From: G963663365 sp963663365
Lineage (GTDB): Bacteria; Hinthialibacterota; Hinthialibacteria; Hinthialibacterales; G963663365
Reading direction: 5' to 3'
DNA length: 64,000 nucleotides
NCBI GenBank assembly: GCA_963663365.2
Contig: CAXXIH010000008.1
Coordinates: forward strand, 1,674,001-1,738,000
Shown here one piece after another: positions 1 to 9,374 of the stretch. The stretch's first letter is position 1, and each line of letters begins with the position of its first letter. The notes below the pieces were generated by a model, which was not told the origin of the DNA, did no database searches, and saw nothing but the letters and a program-made list of their open reading frames with translations. A program made the position numbers and the translations under genes.

Positions 1-694
1 AATTATCAAATTTGATAGAGTGCGTTTGCACTTCCATGCAGACGGAAGAAAATGAGGAGAAAATTTAATCTGGCGTTGCGTTTTCATCGCTTGTCCGTTC
101 GGAACCTTACTTTCACACATTCGCTTTTATTTCCATTAAAACATTGCCGACAAATACAAAGTCACAAATTGCGACAAATGCGCTCAACGAATTAATCCAT
201 TGACCACAGTCTGAAGAATAAAAAAAACTCGTCCTAGTACTTAAATTCGGCAATTATTTATCGATCCTTAGTATACTAATTAGCAATTCACATGCCGCAG
301 CATCCCGGCAGCGACCGTGAAACCACGAGTTACTTTAGCACAAAATTGGGTCAAAAATGCAGAAGGCTTCCCATAATTCGGGGCAACACCAGGGCTTTTG
401 TATAAAATTGATTCTCAGATATCAAATTGAGAACCAATTCGATTGTGCAGATCTAAATGTAGCGCAATAATGTCAATTGTTTCGTACACCTTGATTTTTC
501 TAATTATAGAGATTTTGTAGATCATCTAATCCCAATAAACTGTCAATCCACCAAAACAAAAAAGCGGGTTTTGAGGCATTGTATCTGCCAAAACTGTCCA
601 TTTATACATGACAAAAAGCGCAGCATCGTCAAGCGCGTGTCCACTCCCATGGCACTTGAAAAACGCCGATCCATGACAATCTTGTAATTTTTGT
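1..694. other. AT-rich non-coding stretch
   Basis: No open frame here has a credible ribosome-binding site or family resemblance. The right part lies downstream of the large secreted protein gene, which is read leftward and ends at 695. I saw no convincing GC-rich hairpin followed by a T tract on either strand. A short palindrome (ATCAAATTTGAT) lies at the very left edge, and an imperfect TTCTCA/TGAGAA pair lies near 410-435. Neither is strong enough to call as a site. Confidence 0.5.
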
Positions 695-3600
695 TTAGGG
701 ATTGGGGATATTGTTTGCAGTTCCTGCTTGGATCGTGAAATTCTGCTGTGAACCATCATCAAAGCGGAAGGGATAGGTGTGAGGCATCAATTCCATTCCA
801 TCAACAAAATCATGCCAACCAGAAGCATAGTATTTCGTAATAAAACCAACCGTGGAAGTATCAAGAACCTGTCCAGTTTGGAAAATAACAACCGGCAACG
901 AATTAACATCCTGGTTAATTTGTTGTGAGGCATGGGCGTAGGTTAAACGGAACGGGTATACACCCGGCAATAGCTCCATACTCACCTGCCCGGCATTTGT
1001 GAATCCGTCACCGAACGTGCGCCAACCGCTGCTGTAATATTGCACCGGTCCATCCGTATCAAGCGGCGCTCCCGAACTGTCGATCAGTTCAACCGTCACA
1101 TTTCGGGTTTGAAACACAACCGTCGGATCCGAAGCGATATTTTGATTGATTTGCCGCGATTTATAGGCATACGTCAACTCGAACGGATACGTACCCGGCA
1201 GGAGTTCCATGCTCACTTGGCCGCCGCTCGTGACTCCACTGCCATAGGTGTGCCATCCGCTGCTGTAGTATTTCACCGGATTGCCTTCATCAATCAGATC
1301 ATCAGCGCTGTTGCGAAGTTCCACCGTTGAGGGGACAGTTTGGAATACAACTGTCGAATTCGAAGCAATATTCTGATTGATCTGCTGCGATTTGTAGGCA
1401 TACGTCAACTCGAACGGATACGTACCCGGCAGGAGTTCCATGCTGACTTGGCCACCGCTCGTGACTCCACTGCCGTAGGTATGCCATCCGCTGCTGTAGT
1501 ATTTCACCGGATTGCCTTCATCGATCAGTTCATTAGCGCTGTTGCGCAATTCCACCGTTGTTTGGCTCGTTTGGAAAACAACGGTCGAGGCCGAAGCAAT
1601 GTTCTGATTGATCTGCTGCGACTTATGGGCATACGTTAACTCAAACGGATACGTACCCGGCAGGAGTTCCATGCTGACTTGGCCGCCGCTTGTGGCTCCA
1701 TTGCCGAATGTATGCCATCCGCTGCTGTAGTATTTCACCGGATTGCCTTCATCGATCAGTTCATCAGTGCTGTTGCGCAGTTCCACAGTTGCTGGTGTAG
1801 TTTGGAATACAACCGTCGAATTTGAAGCGATGTTTTGATTGATCTGCTGTGATTTATAAGCATAGGTCAATCGAAATGGATACGTACCCGGCAAAAGTTC
1901 CATGCTGACTTGGCCGCCATTTGTGCTTCCGTCGCCGTAGGTATGCCATCCGCTGCTGTAGTATTGCACCGAGTAACCTTCATCGATCAATTCATCAGCA
2001 CTGTTGCGCAGTTCAATCGTGGATGGGATCGTTTGGAATACAACAATCGGATTTGAAGTGATGTTTTGATTGATCTGCTGCGTTTTATACGCATAGGTCA
2101 GGCGAAATGGATAGGTTCCCGGCAGAAGTTCATAATGAGCCTCACCATTGGCCATTGTGCCATCACCAAAGGTTCGCCATCCGCTGCTGTAGTAGTACAC
2201 AGATTCGCCATTCAACGGCTGCCCCAGGCTGTCTTCGAGTTGAAGCGTAGCATCCACTGTTTGGAAGGTTACGACCGGATTGGCGGTGATATTTTGATTG
2301 ATTTGCTGCGACGCAAAGGCAAAGGTCATTCGGAACGGCACAGTCCCTGCAAGCCCTTCAGGCGGCGCCAATTCCAGAACACCGTCTGCATTTGTACTTC
2401 CGGGAATATCATGCCAACCACTTTTGTAATACTGGGCTGTCCCGCCAGCGAGCCCTTCACCCGTGCTGTCAAACAGTTGAATTATCAGTTGGTTTGAAGA
2501 AGTAACGGTTATCGAAAACGAACAGAACGCCTGGTTTCCGCTGGCATCTTCGGCGACACATTCCACAACCGTCTCACCCACCGGGAATGTCGATCCCGAA
2601 GCAGGTGTACAGTTCACAATTGGAGAGGGATCACAAAGATCGCTGACAAATGGCGGCTCGAAGTTAACAACCGTTCCCGAGGCGCTATCCGCATTCACAG
2701 TGATATCATCCGGGCAGACGATTTCCGGTGGTGTGGTATCCACAACCGAAACCGTGAATGTGCAATTCGAAACATGGCCGCTTGCATCGGAGGCTGTGCA
2801 TTCGACAATAGTATCGCCTAGTGCAAACAGCGAACCGGATACAGGTGTTGAGATCACAATGGGAGCCGGATCTAGACTATCGACCGCCGTGGGCGATACA
2901 TAGATAACAACCGCTCCATTGGGGCTCTGCCCTTCAGCCACGATATTATCCGGGCAAGTAATTACCGGCGGCAAGGTGTCATTAACCGTATAGTAAAAAC
3001 GCCCACCCAATTGCTGTTCGAGGAGATCGATATCAGCGAGATCATTTTCGCTAAGATTATTGAACCGTACATCGACAATGATCGTCCCAGCGCTCCAATT
3101 CGGATTGGCCGCAAGACTAGAGATGTCATCAAGTTGATTTCGAAAAGCATTGACATTCAACAAGGAGGCATCAGCCGAAACCGATAGATTTGTGATGTTA
3201 TTCCGCTGACACTGAATATGGGTGATGGCGTCATTACCCGACAAATCCAAGGAAGGCAGCTGATTGTCATAGCAATATAAAAAGCGGAGGTTCGGATTGG
3301 CGGAGACATCCAAATTGACAATCTGGTTGCCATTGCAGAAGAGATACTGGAGGCTCACATTGCCGGAAACATCCAAGGCCGTGAGTTGGTTGTTTTGACA
3401 ATAAAGGGCCGTAATACCAGAGAAAAATTCGATGCCGGACATACTGGCAATATTCAGCCCGGAGACATTCAAAGTCCCGGTTTTCGCGGCGGCTTCCGAG
3501 GCGGTAAAAGGATCATTGATACCGACACCCATAAAAGAAGCGACGGCGGCCCGGAAATTGGCATCCAGGAAGTTCGCGGCTGTATTGATGTTTTCGATAC

Positions 3601-5080
3601 ACTCATACGGATTCAGACTGTTCTGGGGCGAATATAAGAATCGATCGGTCAGTTGTTGCTCCAACAGCAAAACATTGTCCCAATCTTCGCAGTCGAGATC
3701 GTTGTAACGCAAATCCACAACTGTAGTGCCTGCCCCCCAATTGCTGTTGGCGGCAATGGTTGTTATATCTGCGATATGGTTCAAGAAAGCATTTATATTT
3801 ACAAACGAGGCGGTTTGAGAAACTTCCAGGCTTTGCAGACTGTTGCGTTGGCACTGAAGGTGAGTAAGAGCATCGTTGCCCGAAAGATCTAATGCGTTCA
3901 GATCATTATCGTAACAATAGAGAAACCGTAGATTCGGATTGGAAGAGACATCCAACGAAGTCAGATTGTTGTTATCACAGAACAGGTATTGAAGATTTGT
4001 GTTATGCGATACATCAAGGTTTTGAAGCAGGTTATTGCGGCAATAAAACACCGAGATACCGGTAAAATACTCAATCCCCGTCACGTTCTCGATATTGCTC
4101 CCGGAAACATTGAAGGTTCCGGTTTTGGCCGCAGCTTCGGAAGCCGTATAAGGATCATTCAATCCCACTCCCATAAAGGATGCCGCCGCGGCGCGAAAAT
4201 TTGAATCGGGAAAATTGGAGGGTGTATTAATAGTCCCAATACACTCAGACATATCCAAATTATTTTGCGGAGAATAATAAAAAACGCTTCCCAGTCGTTG
4301 CTCCAAAACCTGTATGTCATCCCAGCTCGCGCAGCTGACATTATTAAAACGAATATCGACGACGGCCGTTCCGGCCCCCCAATTGCCATTGGCCGCCAAA
4401 GAAGAGATATCCGTAATCTGATTGAGAAATGCGTTAAGGTTGATAACGGAAGCGGACGCAGAAATGACAAGGCTGGATATGGAATTGCGTTGGCACTGCA
4501 AATGGGTCAAGGCGCTATTGCCTGTTAGGTCCAAATACGCCAGGTCGTTATCGTAGCAATAAAGGAAACGGAGGTTTGGACAATTCGAAACATCCAGTTC
4601 TGTCAGTTGGTTTCCATTGCAAAACAGATATTGAAGGTTGGTGCTCTGAGGAAGGTCCAATTCTATCAGTTGGTTGTTTCGGCAATAAAAGGAAGTCAGG
4701 CCGGTAAAGAACTGGATTCCGGAGACACTGGATATCCCCGCCGACGAAACATCTAAAGTTCCGGTTTTCGCGGCCGCCTGGGCCGAAGTAAAGGGATCAT
4801 CGATGCCCACTCCCATAAAGGAGGCAATCGCATTACGGAAAACGGCATCGGGGAAATTTTCAGGCGTATTGATGTTCTGGGCTTGAGCCGCAGGGACAAT
4901 CCAAACAAATGAAATTGCCAACAAGGCATAGGTAAACAAAATGAAATGCTTTGTGCCCAATCCACAGAAACGGACACCAGCCTTTGCCGATAGCCAGGCA
5001 CGCTGTGCGTTTGGCTCACATACAGGAGGCGACATTGAAGGCCGGGTGTCGCGAATGATAGACGGCAGATTCTGTATCAT
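695..5080 (-). CDS. Very large secreted LRR / HYR / tandem SGWH-repeat protein
   Basis: Predicted secreted or surface protein of about 1461 residues. A hydrophobic segment near residues 44-66 ending in AAQAQ is a likely signal peptide after an unusually long N-terminal extension, so the true start may lie downstream; no good Shine-Dalgarno decides it. Three modules of about 210 residues follow (roughly 69-710). Each opens with an INTPxNFxDxxFR-like helix and contains short LRRs (LxYLFCxxNxLxxLDVS, LxFLYCYDNxL). Two HYR domains come next (about 715-885; PPxIxCPDxIxV starts). The C-terminal part is eight repeats of about 77 residues with the core YYSSGWHTxG, MELLPGTYPF and SQQINQNI. HYR and LRR domains usually mediate adhesion or carbohydrate/protein binding, so a cell-surface adhesin role is inferred. 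No catalytic motif and no C-terminal sorting domain were recognised. Confidence 0.85.
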   Translation of the reverse strand: MIQNLPSIIRDTRPSMSPPVCEPNAQRAWLSAKAGVRFCGLGTKHFILFTYALLAISFVWIVPAAQAQNINTPENFPDAVFRNAIASFMGVGIDDPFTSAQAAAKTGTLDVSSAGISSVSGIQFFTGLTSFYCRNNQLIELDLPQSTNLQYLFCNGNQLTELDVSNCPNLRFLYCYDNDLAYLDLTGNSALTHLQCQRNSISSLVISASASVINLNAFLNQITDISSLAANGNWGAGTAVVDIRFNNVSCASWDDIQVLEQRLGSVFYYSPQNNLDMSECIGTINTPSNFPDSNFRAAAASFMGVGLNDPYTASEAAAKTGTFNVSGSNIENVTGIEYFTGISVFYCRNNLLQNLDVSHNTNLQYLFCDNNNLTSLDVSSNPNLRFLYCYDNDLNALDLSGNDALTHLQCQRNSLQSLEVSQTASFVNINAFLNHIADITTIAANSNWGAGTTVVDLRYNDLDCEDWDNVLLLEQQLTDRFLYSPQNSLNPYECIENINTAANFLDANFRAAVASFMGVGINDPFTASEAAAKTGTLNVSGLNIASMSGIEFFSGITALYCQNNQLTALDVSGNVSLQYLFCNGNQIVNLDVSANPNLRFLYCYDNQLPSLDLSGNDAITHIQCQRNNITNLSVSADASLLNVNAFRNQLDDISSLAANPNWSAGTIIVDVRFNNLSENDLADIDLLEQQLGGRFYYTVNDTLPPVITCPDNIVAEGQSPNGAVVIYVSPTAVDSLDPAPIVISTPVSGSLFALGDTIVECTASDASGHVSNCTFTVSVVDTTPPEIVCPDDITVNADSASGTVVNFEPPFVSDLCDPSPIVNCTPASGSTFPVGETVVECVAEDASGNQAFCSFSITVTSSNQLIIQLFDSTGEGLAGGTAQYYKSGWHDIPGSTNADGVLELAPPEGLAGTVPFRMTFAFASQQINQNITANPVVTFQTVDATLQLEDSLGQPLNGESVYYYSSGWRTFGDGTMANGEAHYELLPGTYPFRLTYAYKTQQINQNITSNPIVVFQTIPSTIELRNSADELIDEGYSVQYYSSGWHTYGDGSTNGGQVSMELLPGTYPFRLTYAYKSQQINQNIASNSTVVFQTTPATVELRNSTDELIDEGNPVKYYSSGWHTFGNGATSGGQVSMELLPGTYPFELTYAHKSQQINQNIASASTVVFQTSQTTVELRNSANELIDEGNPVKYYSSGWHTYGSGVTSGGQVSMELLPGTYPFELTYAYKSQQINQNIASNSTVVFQTVPSTVELRNSADDLIDEGNPVKYYSSGWHTYGSGVTSGGQVSMELLPGTYPFELTYAYKSRQINQNIASDPTVVFQTRNVTVELIDSSGAPLDTDGPVQYYSSGWRTFGDGFTNAGQVSMELLPGVYPFRLTYAHASQQINQDVNSLPVVIFQTGQVLDTSTVGFITKYYASGWHDFVDGMELMPHTYPFRFDDGSQQNFTIQAGTANNIPNP
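698..2490 (-). repeat. Eight tandem coding repeats, 231-bp period
   Basis: This DNA encodes the C-terminal SGWH repeats. The segment ATGCCATCCGCTGCTG recurs near 1250, 1481, 1712 and 1943, a spacing of 231 bp (77 codons). The four central units (about 1110-2040) are nearly identical, while the first two and last two have diverged and the terminal one is truncated. This pattern fits recent unequal crossing-over or gene conversion within the array. Copy number is therefore a plausible site of strain variation and of assembly collapse. Confidence 0.85.
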
Positions 5081-5485
5081 TTTGATAAACTAAGCTAAAT
5101 TTGCGCCACTTGGCAAGAGAAGACATTTTAGCATAAGTCCTGAAAAACAAGTATATTATTTAAATTCAGAGCCTTATACTAAATTATCGACTATAATTAA
5201 TGCAGGTTTAGTGCCAATCCGCATTACAAGTCATCTTTTTTTTTACAGTTAAATAATAATATTATTTAAAGACAATTCAGAGCATTTTGCTAAAGAAATA
5301 TACAATGTTTTTGGAATTGAAGCCACAAAATCCTGTTTTGCCAGTCTCAATATAAGACCGCGCTAAGGAAAATTCCCAAAATGCTATCTAACCTATTCAA
5401 ATATTATAACTTACACTTTGATTGAGGTATCCTATTGATCTCATTGTGCAGATCCGGGGGTAAAGAACCGGCCAACTGATTTGGA
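5081..5485. other. AT-rich intergenic region
   Basis: This is a gap of about 400 bp between the start of the large repeat protein (leftward) and the end of the glycosyltransferase gene (also leftward). It is strongly AT-rich and must hold the promoter of the repeat protein gene. I could not single out a convincing -35/-10 pair or a terminator. No small ORF with a ribosome-binding site was seen. Confidence 0.4.
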
Positions 5486-6523
5486 TCAGGAATCGGATGA
5501 TTTTTGGCTGGTGGACAAAAGAAAAAAAGGAATCTTTAGAAGTCCAACCAGGGTGCCTACGCCATAGGAAAGGTGGACACTCAGAAAGATAAGCGGAAGC
5601 ACGGCACAGCCAATGCGCTCATACCCAACGAAATTGGAAATGGCTTTGAAAGAGAAAAAAGCGGCTCCCAATGCATAGGCGCCCATAAGAACAACAATCG
5701 GCCAGATATTTCCAAGGAAGACCGCCCAAAGCCCGGCCAGCAACAACACACCGACAAAAGCAAGAGGAACAAAGTGATAAATGTGAAAACAACGCGGTTC
5801 TACAGAAAGAGTCAATCCAATCCACATTCCATTTCCGAACGCCTGTTTCAACATCCCCACCCATGAGCTGCGTGGAAAACGATATGACCGAATTGAAGGA
5901 TGATAGTAATATTTATATCCGGCATTGCGGATTCGGTAGTGCATTTCATTATCTTCGGTTCGATGAAGATTCTCATTGAACAATCCAACACGGTCAAAAA
6001 CGTCTCTAGAATACGCCGCAAAAGCCAAAGATTTTAGATGGCGGGGCTCGCCGGGATTCCTGAATGCCGCCACGCCGGTTCCAAAACGGGAAGCATCGAC
6101 ACTATATAAAATTTTTTGCTTCATCGTCTCAGGCTGCACAGGCAAAACGGCACCACCGACAATTTCATGTCCGTCCATGATCTGACAGGCGTTTTGGCGT
6201 AAAAAGTCTTGGGGCAATCTGGCGTGAGCATCGACACGCAGAATCACGGCGCCGACCGAGGCGCGTATACCGATATTCCATCCGGCACCCAAAAAACACT
6301 TTGGATTTTGCAGTATCGTTCCCCGAATTTCCGAATTCCCACTTAAAAAATCATTCATAATTTCCAGGGTATTGTCGCTCGACATACTATCGACCAAAAC
6401 CAAGTCGATTTTTTCCGATGGATAATCCTGGCCGCCTATATCGTCCAAAAGCGCACGAATATGCTTCGCTTCGTTTTTTGCCACGATGAGAATAGAAATG
6501 ACGGGGAGTTCGGTATCGGTCAT
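5486..6523 (-). CDS. Family 2 glycosyltransferase (ExoA/succinoglycan-type)
   Basis: A 345-residue GT-A fold glycosyltransferase predicted to move a sugar from a nucleotide donor onto a lipid-linked exopolysaccharide precursor at the inner membrane. The N-terminus (ISILIVAKNEAKHIRALLDD) and LVDSMSSDNT are the GT2 nucleotide-binding part. LRVDAHARLP replaces the usual DxD with DAH, as in ExoA-like enzymes. TEDNEMHYRIRNAGYKYYYHP is the acceptor/catalytic ED region. Two or three C-terminal membrane helices (about 240-335) anchor it. The same-strand gene upstream is the fused sugar transferase, which fits joint action in surface polysaccharide synthesis. The exact linkage cannot be read from sequence. 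Confidence 0.88.
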   Translation of the reverse strand: MTDTELPVISILIVAKNEAKHIRALLDDIGGQDYPSEKIDLVLVDSMSSDNTLEIMNDFLSGNSEIRGTILQNPKCFLGAGWNIGIRASVGAVILRVDAHARLPQDFLRQNACQIMDGHEIVGGAVLPVQPETMKQKILYSVDASRFGTGVAAFRNPGEPRHLKSLAFAAYSRDVFDRVGLFNENLHRTEDNEMHYRIRNAGYKYYYHPSIRSYRFPRSSWVGMLKQAFGNGMWIGLTLSVEPRCFHIYHFVPLAFVGVLLLAGLWAVFLGNIWPIVVLMGAYALGAAFFSFKAISNFVGYERIGCAVLPLIFLSVHLSYGVGTLVGLLKIPFFLLSTSQKSSDS

Positions 6524-6670
6524 CTAAAATTCCAGCCGCCGGACGGATACAAGACGATTTGACAAAACAGATTTTGGCTCAGTCTCCCGGAAAGTGCAAA
6601 ATACGGCATATCCTCGGAAAAACTTTCAGAGTAATACCGAACGTGTGTTAATAAAACCATGGGCATCCAC

Positions 6671-9070
6671 TTATTTGGCCTCGGCATGAGTGAGTTCAAA
6701 CGGTTCTGAGGTCAACGAGCGCAGCAATTCCACTTCCTTTTCAAAATCCTCGTCACTCCAATTTTCAGGGGGAAGAATTTCCACCACGGAATCGAGATCA
6801 CATTCTCTCTCGCGCTCAGATTGGGTTACGTTTGCATTCGGCATGCCGGGTGGTGTGAGGGATTTTTCAAAGACAGGAACGATATTGGGCGGCAAGCCGG
6901 AGAGTTGCGCGGCTTCGACCATGAGTTCATACATGTCAAACTCTTTTCCGGCGGTGATCCGATAGACTGATCCGGACTGTGCAAAATCGAGAGTCGACAA
7001 TACAAGTCTTGCCGCCTCCTCGGCGGGGAGACACCACTGCATACGCGGGAGTGCCGCGAAATCGATAACCTCATTGCGCCGTAAGGCTTCCTCGAACACG
7101 CGGATCGGGCCAGCTCTGCGCTCCAGGACTTCCATATGCCGAACGGCATAGGTACGAATGGGCACCTGGGACATATTGCGCACTCTGGCTTCAACCGTGC
7201 GCATGGTAACACCGGTTATCCAATCGGTGCTTTCGCGAAGGTCTGAAGTCAGCACGATCAAATCTTTCACACCGCAGGATTGAGCGGCTTTTAACAGCGC
7301 ACAGGTCCCCAGCACATTGGTACGAATGGCTTCATCGATCGAAGGTTTTAAGAAGGGTGAAGGCCGAATTAAGCCGGTATGAATAACAAGGTCGGGATCG
7401 AAACGTTGAAAAAGCCGGTCATAGCTGGTGGAAGGAGACGTCGATGCTAAAACAGGTGTTACGAGGCATGATGGCCGTTGTGCCCCCAAAGATATGACCG
7501 CATCCGCCAGAGAACCTTCATCATGATCCCACAATACCAGCTGGGCGACTCCCATAGCACTGAGCAGCCGGGCCAACTGCGTGCTGACCGCGGAGCCTGC
7601 GCCCGTAATAAGAATACAACGACCCGCAACACACGGGGCGATGGAAGCCAAATCCACAGAAGCCGATTCATAGCCAATCCAGTCAGCAATACCGGTTGGA
7701 CGAACCGTACCACCGGGAATCATGCCTTCCGCCCCAACAATTGAGGATTGGAACCTGCGGACACGCAGTCCGATTTGTGCGCATTGACGCACCAGCCGCC
7801 GCAGCCGGGAAGATGGAAAAGAATCGCCAACTGCAATAATGAGTTCATCGACATGATAGAGTTTCATTAGAACTTCTAAATCATGCCGGTCGCCTAATAC
7901 TGTACGGTTCAACAGACGGCGGTGACGCATCTCCGGATTGTCGTCTATCAATCCAACAACTTCGATCAATTCACTTTCTTGCGATTCCAAACGCCTGAGT
8001 GCAAGTTCCCCGGTTCTCCCTGCGCCATAAATCAAGACATGACGAACATTGTAGCTTGAACGGCGTTTCAGACGGCTTCGTAACAAGACGGCAAAAAGAC
8101 GAATTCCCGCCATAAGCACAATACAAACAAGCCAGTCAATAAGAAGAAGCCGTATCCAGAAAGGTTCATGAACCCATGGTGTCGTAACGGCCATGGCAAT
8201 TAGGCTCGCCCACGACATGCTCTGAACGAGCCGGATCAGGTCGCGCAAATCCAGAAAACGGACAAGCACAGTATAAACACCCATGACCTGAGCCATAATC
8301 ATTCTGGCCACAATCACAAATAGAAAAGGATATAAAACTCCGGAATGCTCCATGGGGGAGATTTCCCGCCCCGGAACAACCATATAAGAGGCAAACAAAG
8401 AAAACACAAAACAGGCGATGTCGCCTGTCATTAGCAATATCTGTGATGGATTTTCGAAGATATGGCGGCGGGTAATCGAACCGGTCAGGGTAACACCGAC
8501 CCCGCGAATCAGATACTTCACATCCCCAAAAAAGGTTGGATTTTCGACATATTCGAGATCAATCTCCATTTTGGGGGGAAGAATATGCTCAAGATAAAAC
8601 TTAAGAGGATCAACTCCAGGTGGATACATATCCTCTTCGTTGCGGCCAAGAATTTGATTGGGACCAACAATGCCCGGCCGTACACCAAGGACACGACGTT
8701 GTTCTGGTGTATAAAGTTCGACAATCGATGGATCTTCAGGCCGCGGACCGACAAAGCCCATATCCCCGATTAGCACATTATAAAGTTGGGGAAGTTCGTT
8801 TAATTTCGACCGCCGCAAAAACCTTCCGAGCCGAGTCACCCGCGGATCATTGCCGGGCGAGACTCTGGGGCCCACATCAACGGGAGCGTCGACCATGGTT
8901 CGGAATTTGAACATTCGAAAGGTTTTTCCATCCCGCCCAATACGTTTCGCGGCATAAAAGACCGGTCCTCTCGATTCCAATTTTATGACAATGGCGACAA
9001 ATAAGAAAACAGGCGCCAATACAATTAGGCCGCCAAATGCCAATATGAAATCAAAAAAGCGTTTAGCCAT
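6671..9070 (-). CDS. Fused polyprenyl-P sugar-phosphate transferase and CapD/FlaA1-like protein
   Basis: A 799-residue fusion. Residues 1-200 are a bacterial sugar transferase (ExoY/WcaJ/PglC class) with an N-terminal reentrant helix, KFRTM, the NELPQLYNVL segment and GDMGFVGPRP; this class loads sugar-1-phosphate onto undecaprenyl phosphate. About 205-335 holds four membrane helices. About 345-445 is a Rossmann domain (IYGAGRTGELALRRL) typical of CapD/PglF proteins. About 485-775 is a second SDR-like domain. That domain looks degenerate: the glycine motif reads TGAGSAVSTQL where CapD/FlaA1 has TGAGGSIGSEL, and the catalytic MGxTK segment reads TGVTMRTVE without its lysine. The first half is probably active and the last domain may be catalytically dead or altered. 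The fusion would join nucleotide-sugar modification and priming steps. Confidence 0.85.
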   Translation of the reverse strand: MAKRFFDFILAFGGLIVLAPVFLFVAIVIKLESRGPVFYAAKRIGRDGKTFRMFKFRTMVDAPVDVGPRVSPGNDPRVTRLGRFLRRSKLNELPQLYNVLIGDMGFVGPRPEDPSIVELYTPEQRRVLGVRPGIVGPNQILGRNEEDMYPPGVDPLKFYLEHILPPKMEIDLEYVENPTFFGDVKYLIRGVGVTLTGSITRRHIFENPSQILLMTGDIACFVFSLFASYMVVPGREISPMEHSGVLYPFLFVIVARMIMAQVMGVYTVLVRFLDLRDLIRLVQSMSWASLIAMAVTTPWVHEPFWIRLLLIDWLVCIVLMAGIRLFAVLLRSRLKRRSSYNVRHVLIYGAGRTGELALRRLESQESELIEVVGLIDDNPEMRHRRLLNRTVLGDRHDLEVLMKLYHVDELIIAVGDSFPSSRLRRLVRQCAQIGLRVRRFQSSIVGAEGMIPGGTVRPTGIADWIGYESASVDLASIAPCVAGRCILITGAGSAVSTQLARLLSAMGVAQLVLWDHDEGSLADAVISLGAQRPSCLVTPVLASTSPSTSYDRLFQRFDPDLVIHTGLIRPSPFLKPSIDEAIRTNVLGTCALLKAAQSCGVKDLIVLTSDLRESTDWITGVTMRTVEARVRNMSQVPIRTYAVRHMEVLERRAGPIRVFEEALRRNEVIDFAALPRMQWCLPAEEAARLVLSTLDFAQSGSVYRITAGKEFDMYELMVEAAQLSGLPPNIVPVFEKSLTPPGMPNANVTQSERERECDLDSVVEILPPENWSDEDFEKEVELLRSLTSEPFELTHAEAK

Positions 9071-9171
9071 TCCGTAACCGCTCTCATACTTCCCTTAAGA
9101 AAATAAGCCAATCCCCCACCGCCTGAGGCTCATATACACAGGTTTTGGGTTCCCTCGTGCCGGATTAAATC

Positions 9172-9305
9172 AGAAGTGGTTTCAAAACACCTTTCCGAAA
9201 AAACAGGGCCATACCAAGCTGATGCGGAAGGTGCAAAAACAGCGGCTCATCAGGAGATTCGCCCTCCCCTGACCATTTATGAGCCGGTGTTTTGAAACCA
9301 CTTCT
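9172..9305. mobile_element. 134-bp MITE-like palindromic element, copy 1
   Basis: Perfect 20-bp terminal inverted repeats at 9172-9191 and 9286-9305 (AGAAGTGGTTTCAAAACACC and its complement) enclose a 94-bp core. The sequence AATC flanks both ends (9168-9171 and 9306-9309), which looks like a 4-bp target duplication. The core shares blocks with a second copy at 14342-14485, including GCGGCTCAT, GATTCGCCCTCCCCT and TTTCCG. It lies between two leftward membrane/polysaccharide genes and has no coding capacity, so it would depend on a transposase in trans if it is mobile. Confidence 0.75.
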
Positions 9306-9374
9306 AATCTCATTTGAGTAAGAATAGCAGAACAAAGTCCGAAAGTAACTTCACATCAATGCATTAGCGACATA

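Noticed and set aside
526..762. Leftward 78-codon frame at the left edge
   Set aside because: It overlaps the end of the large repeat protein in another frame, has no ribosome-binding site and reads as random composition.
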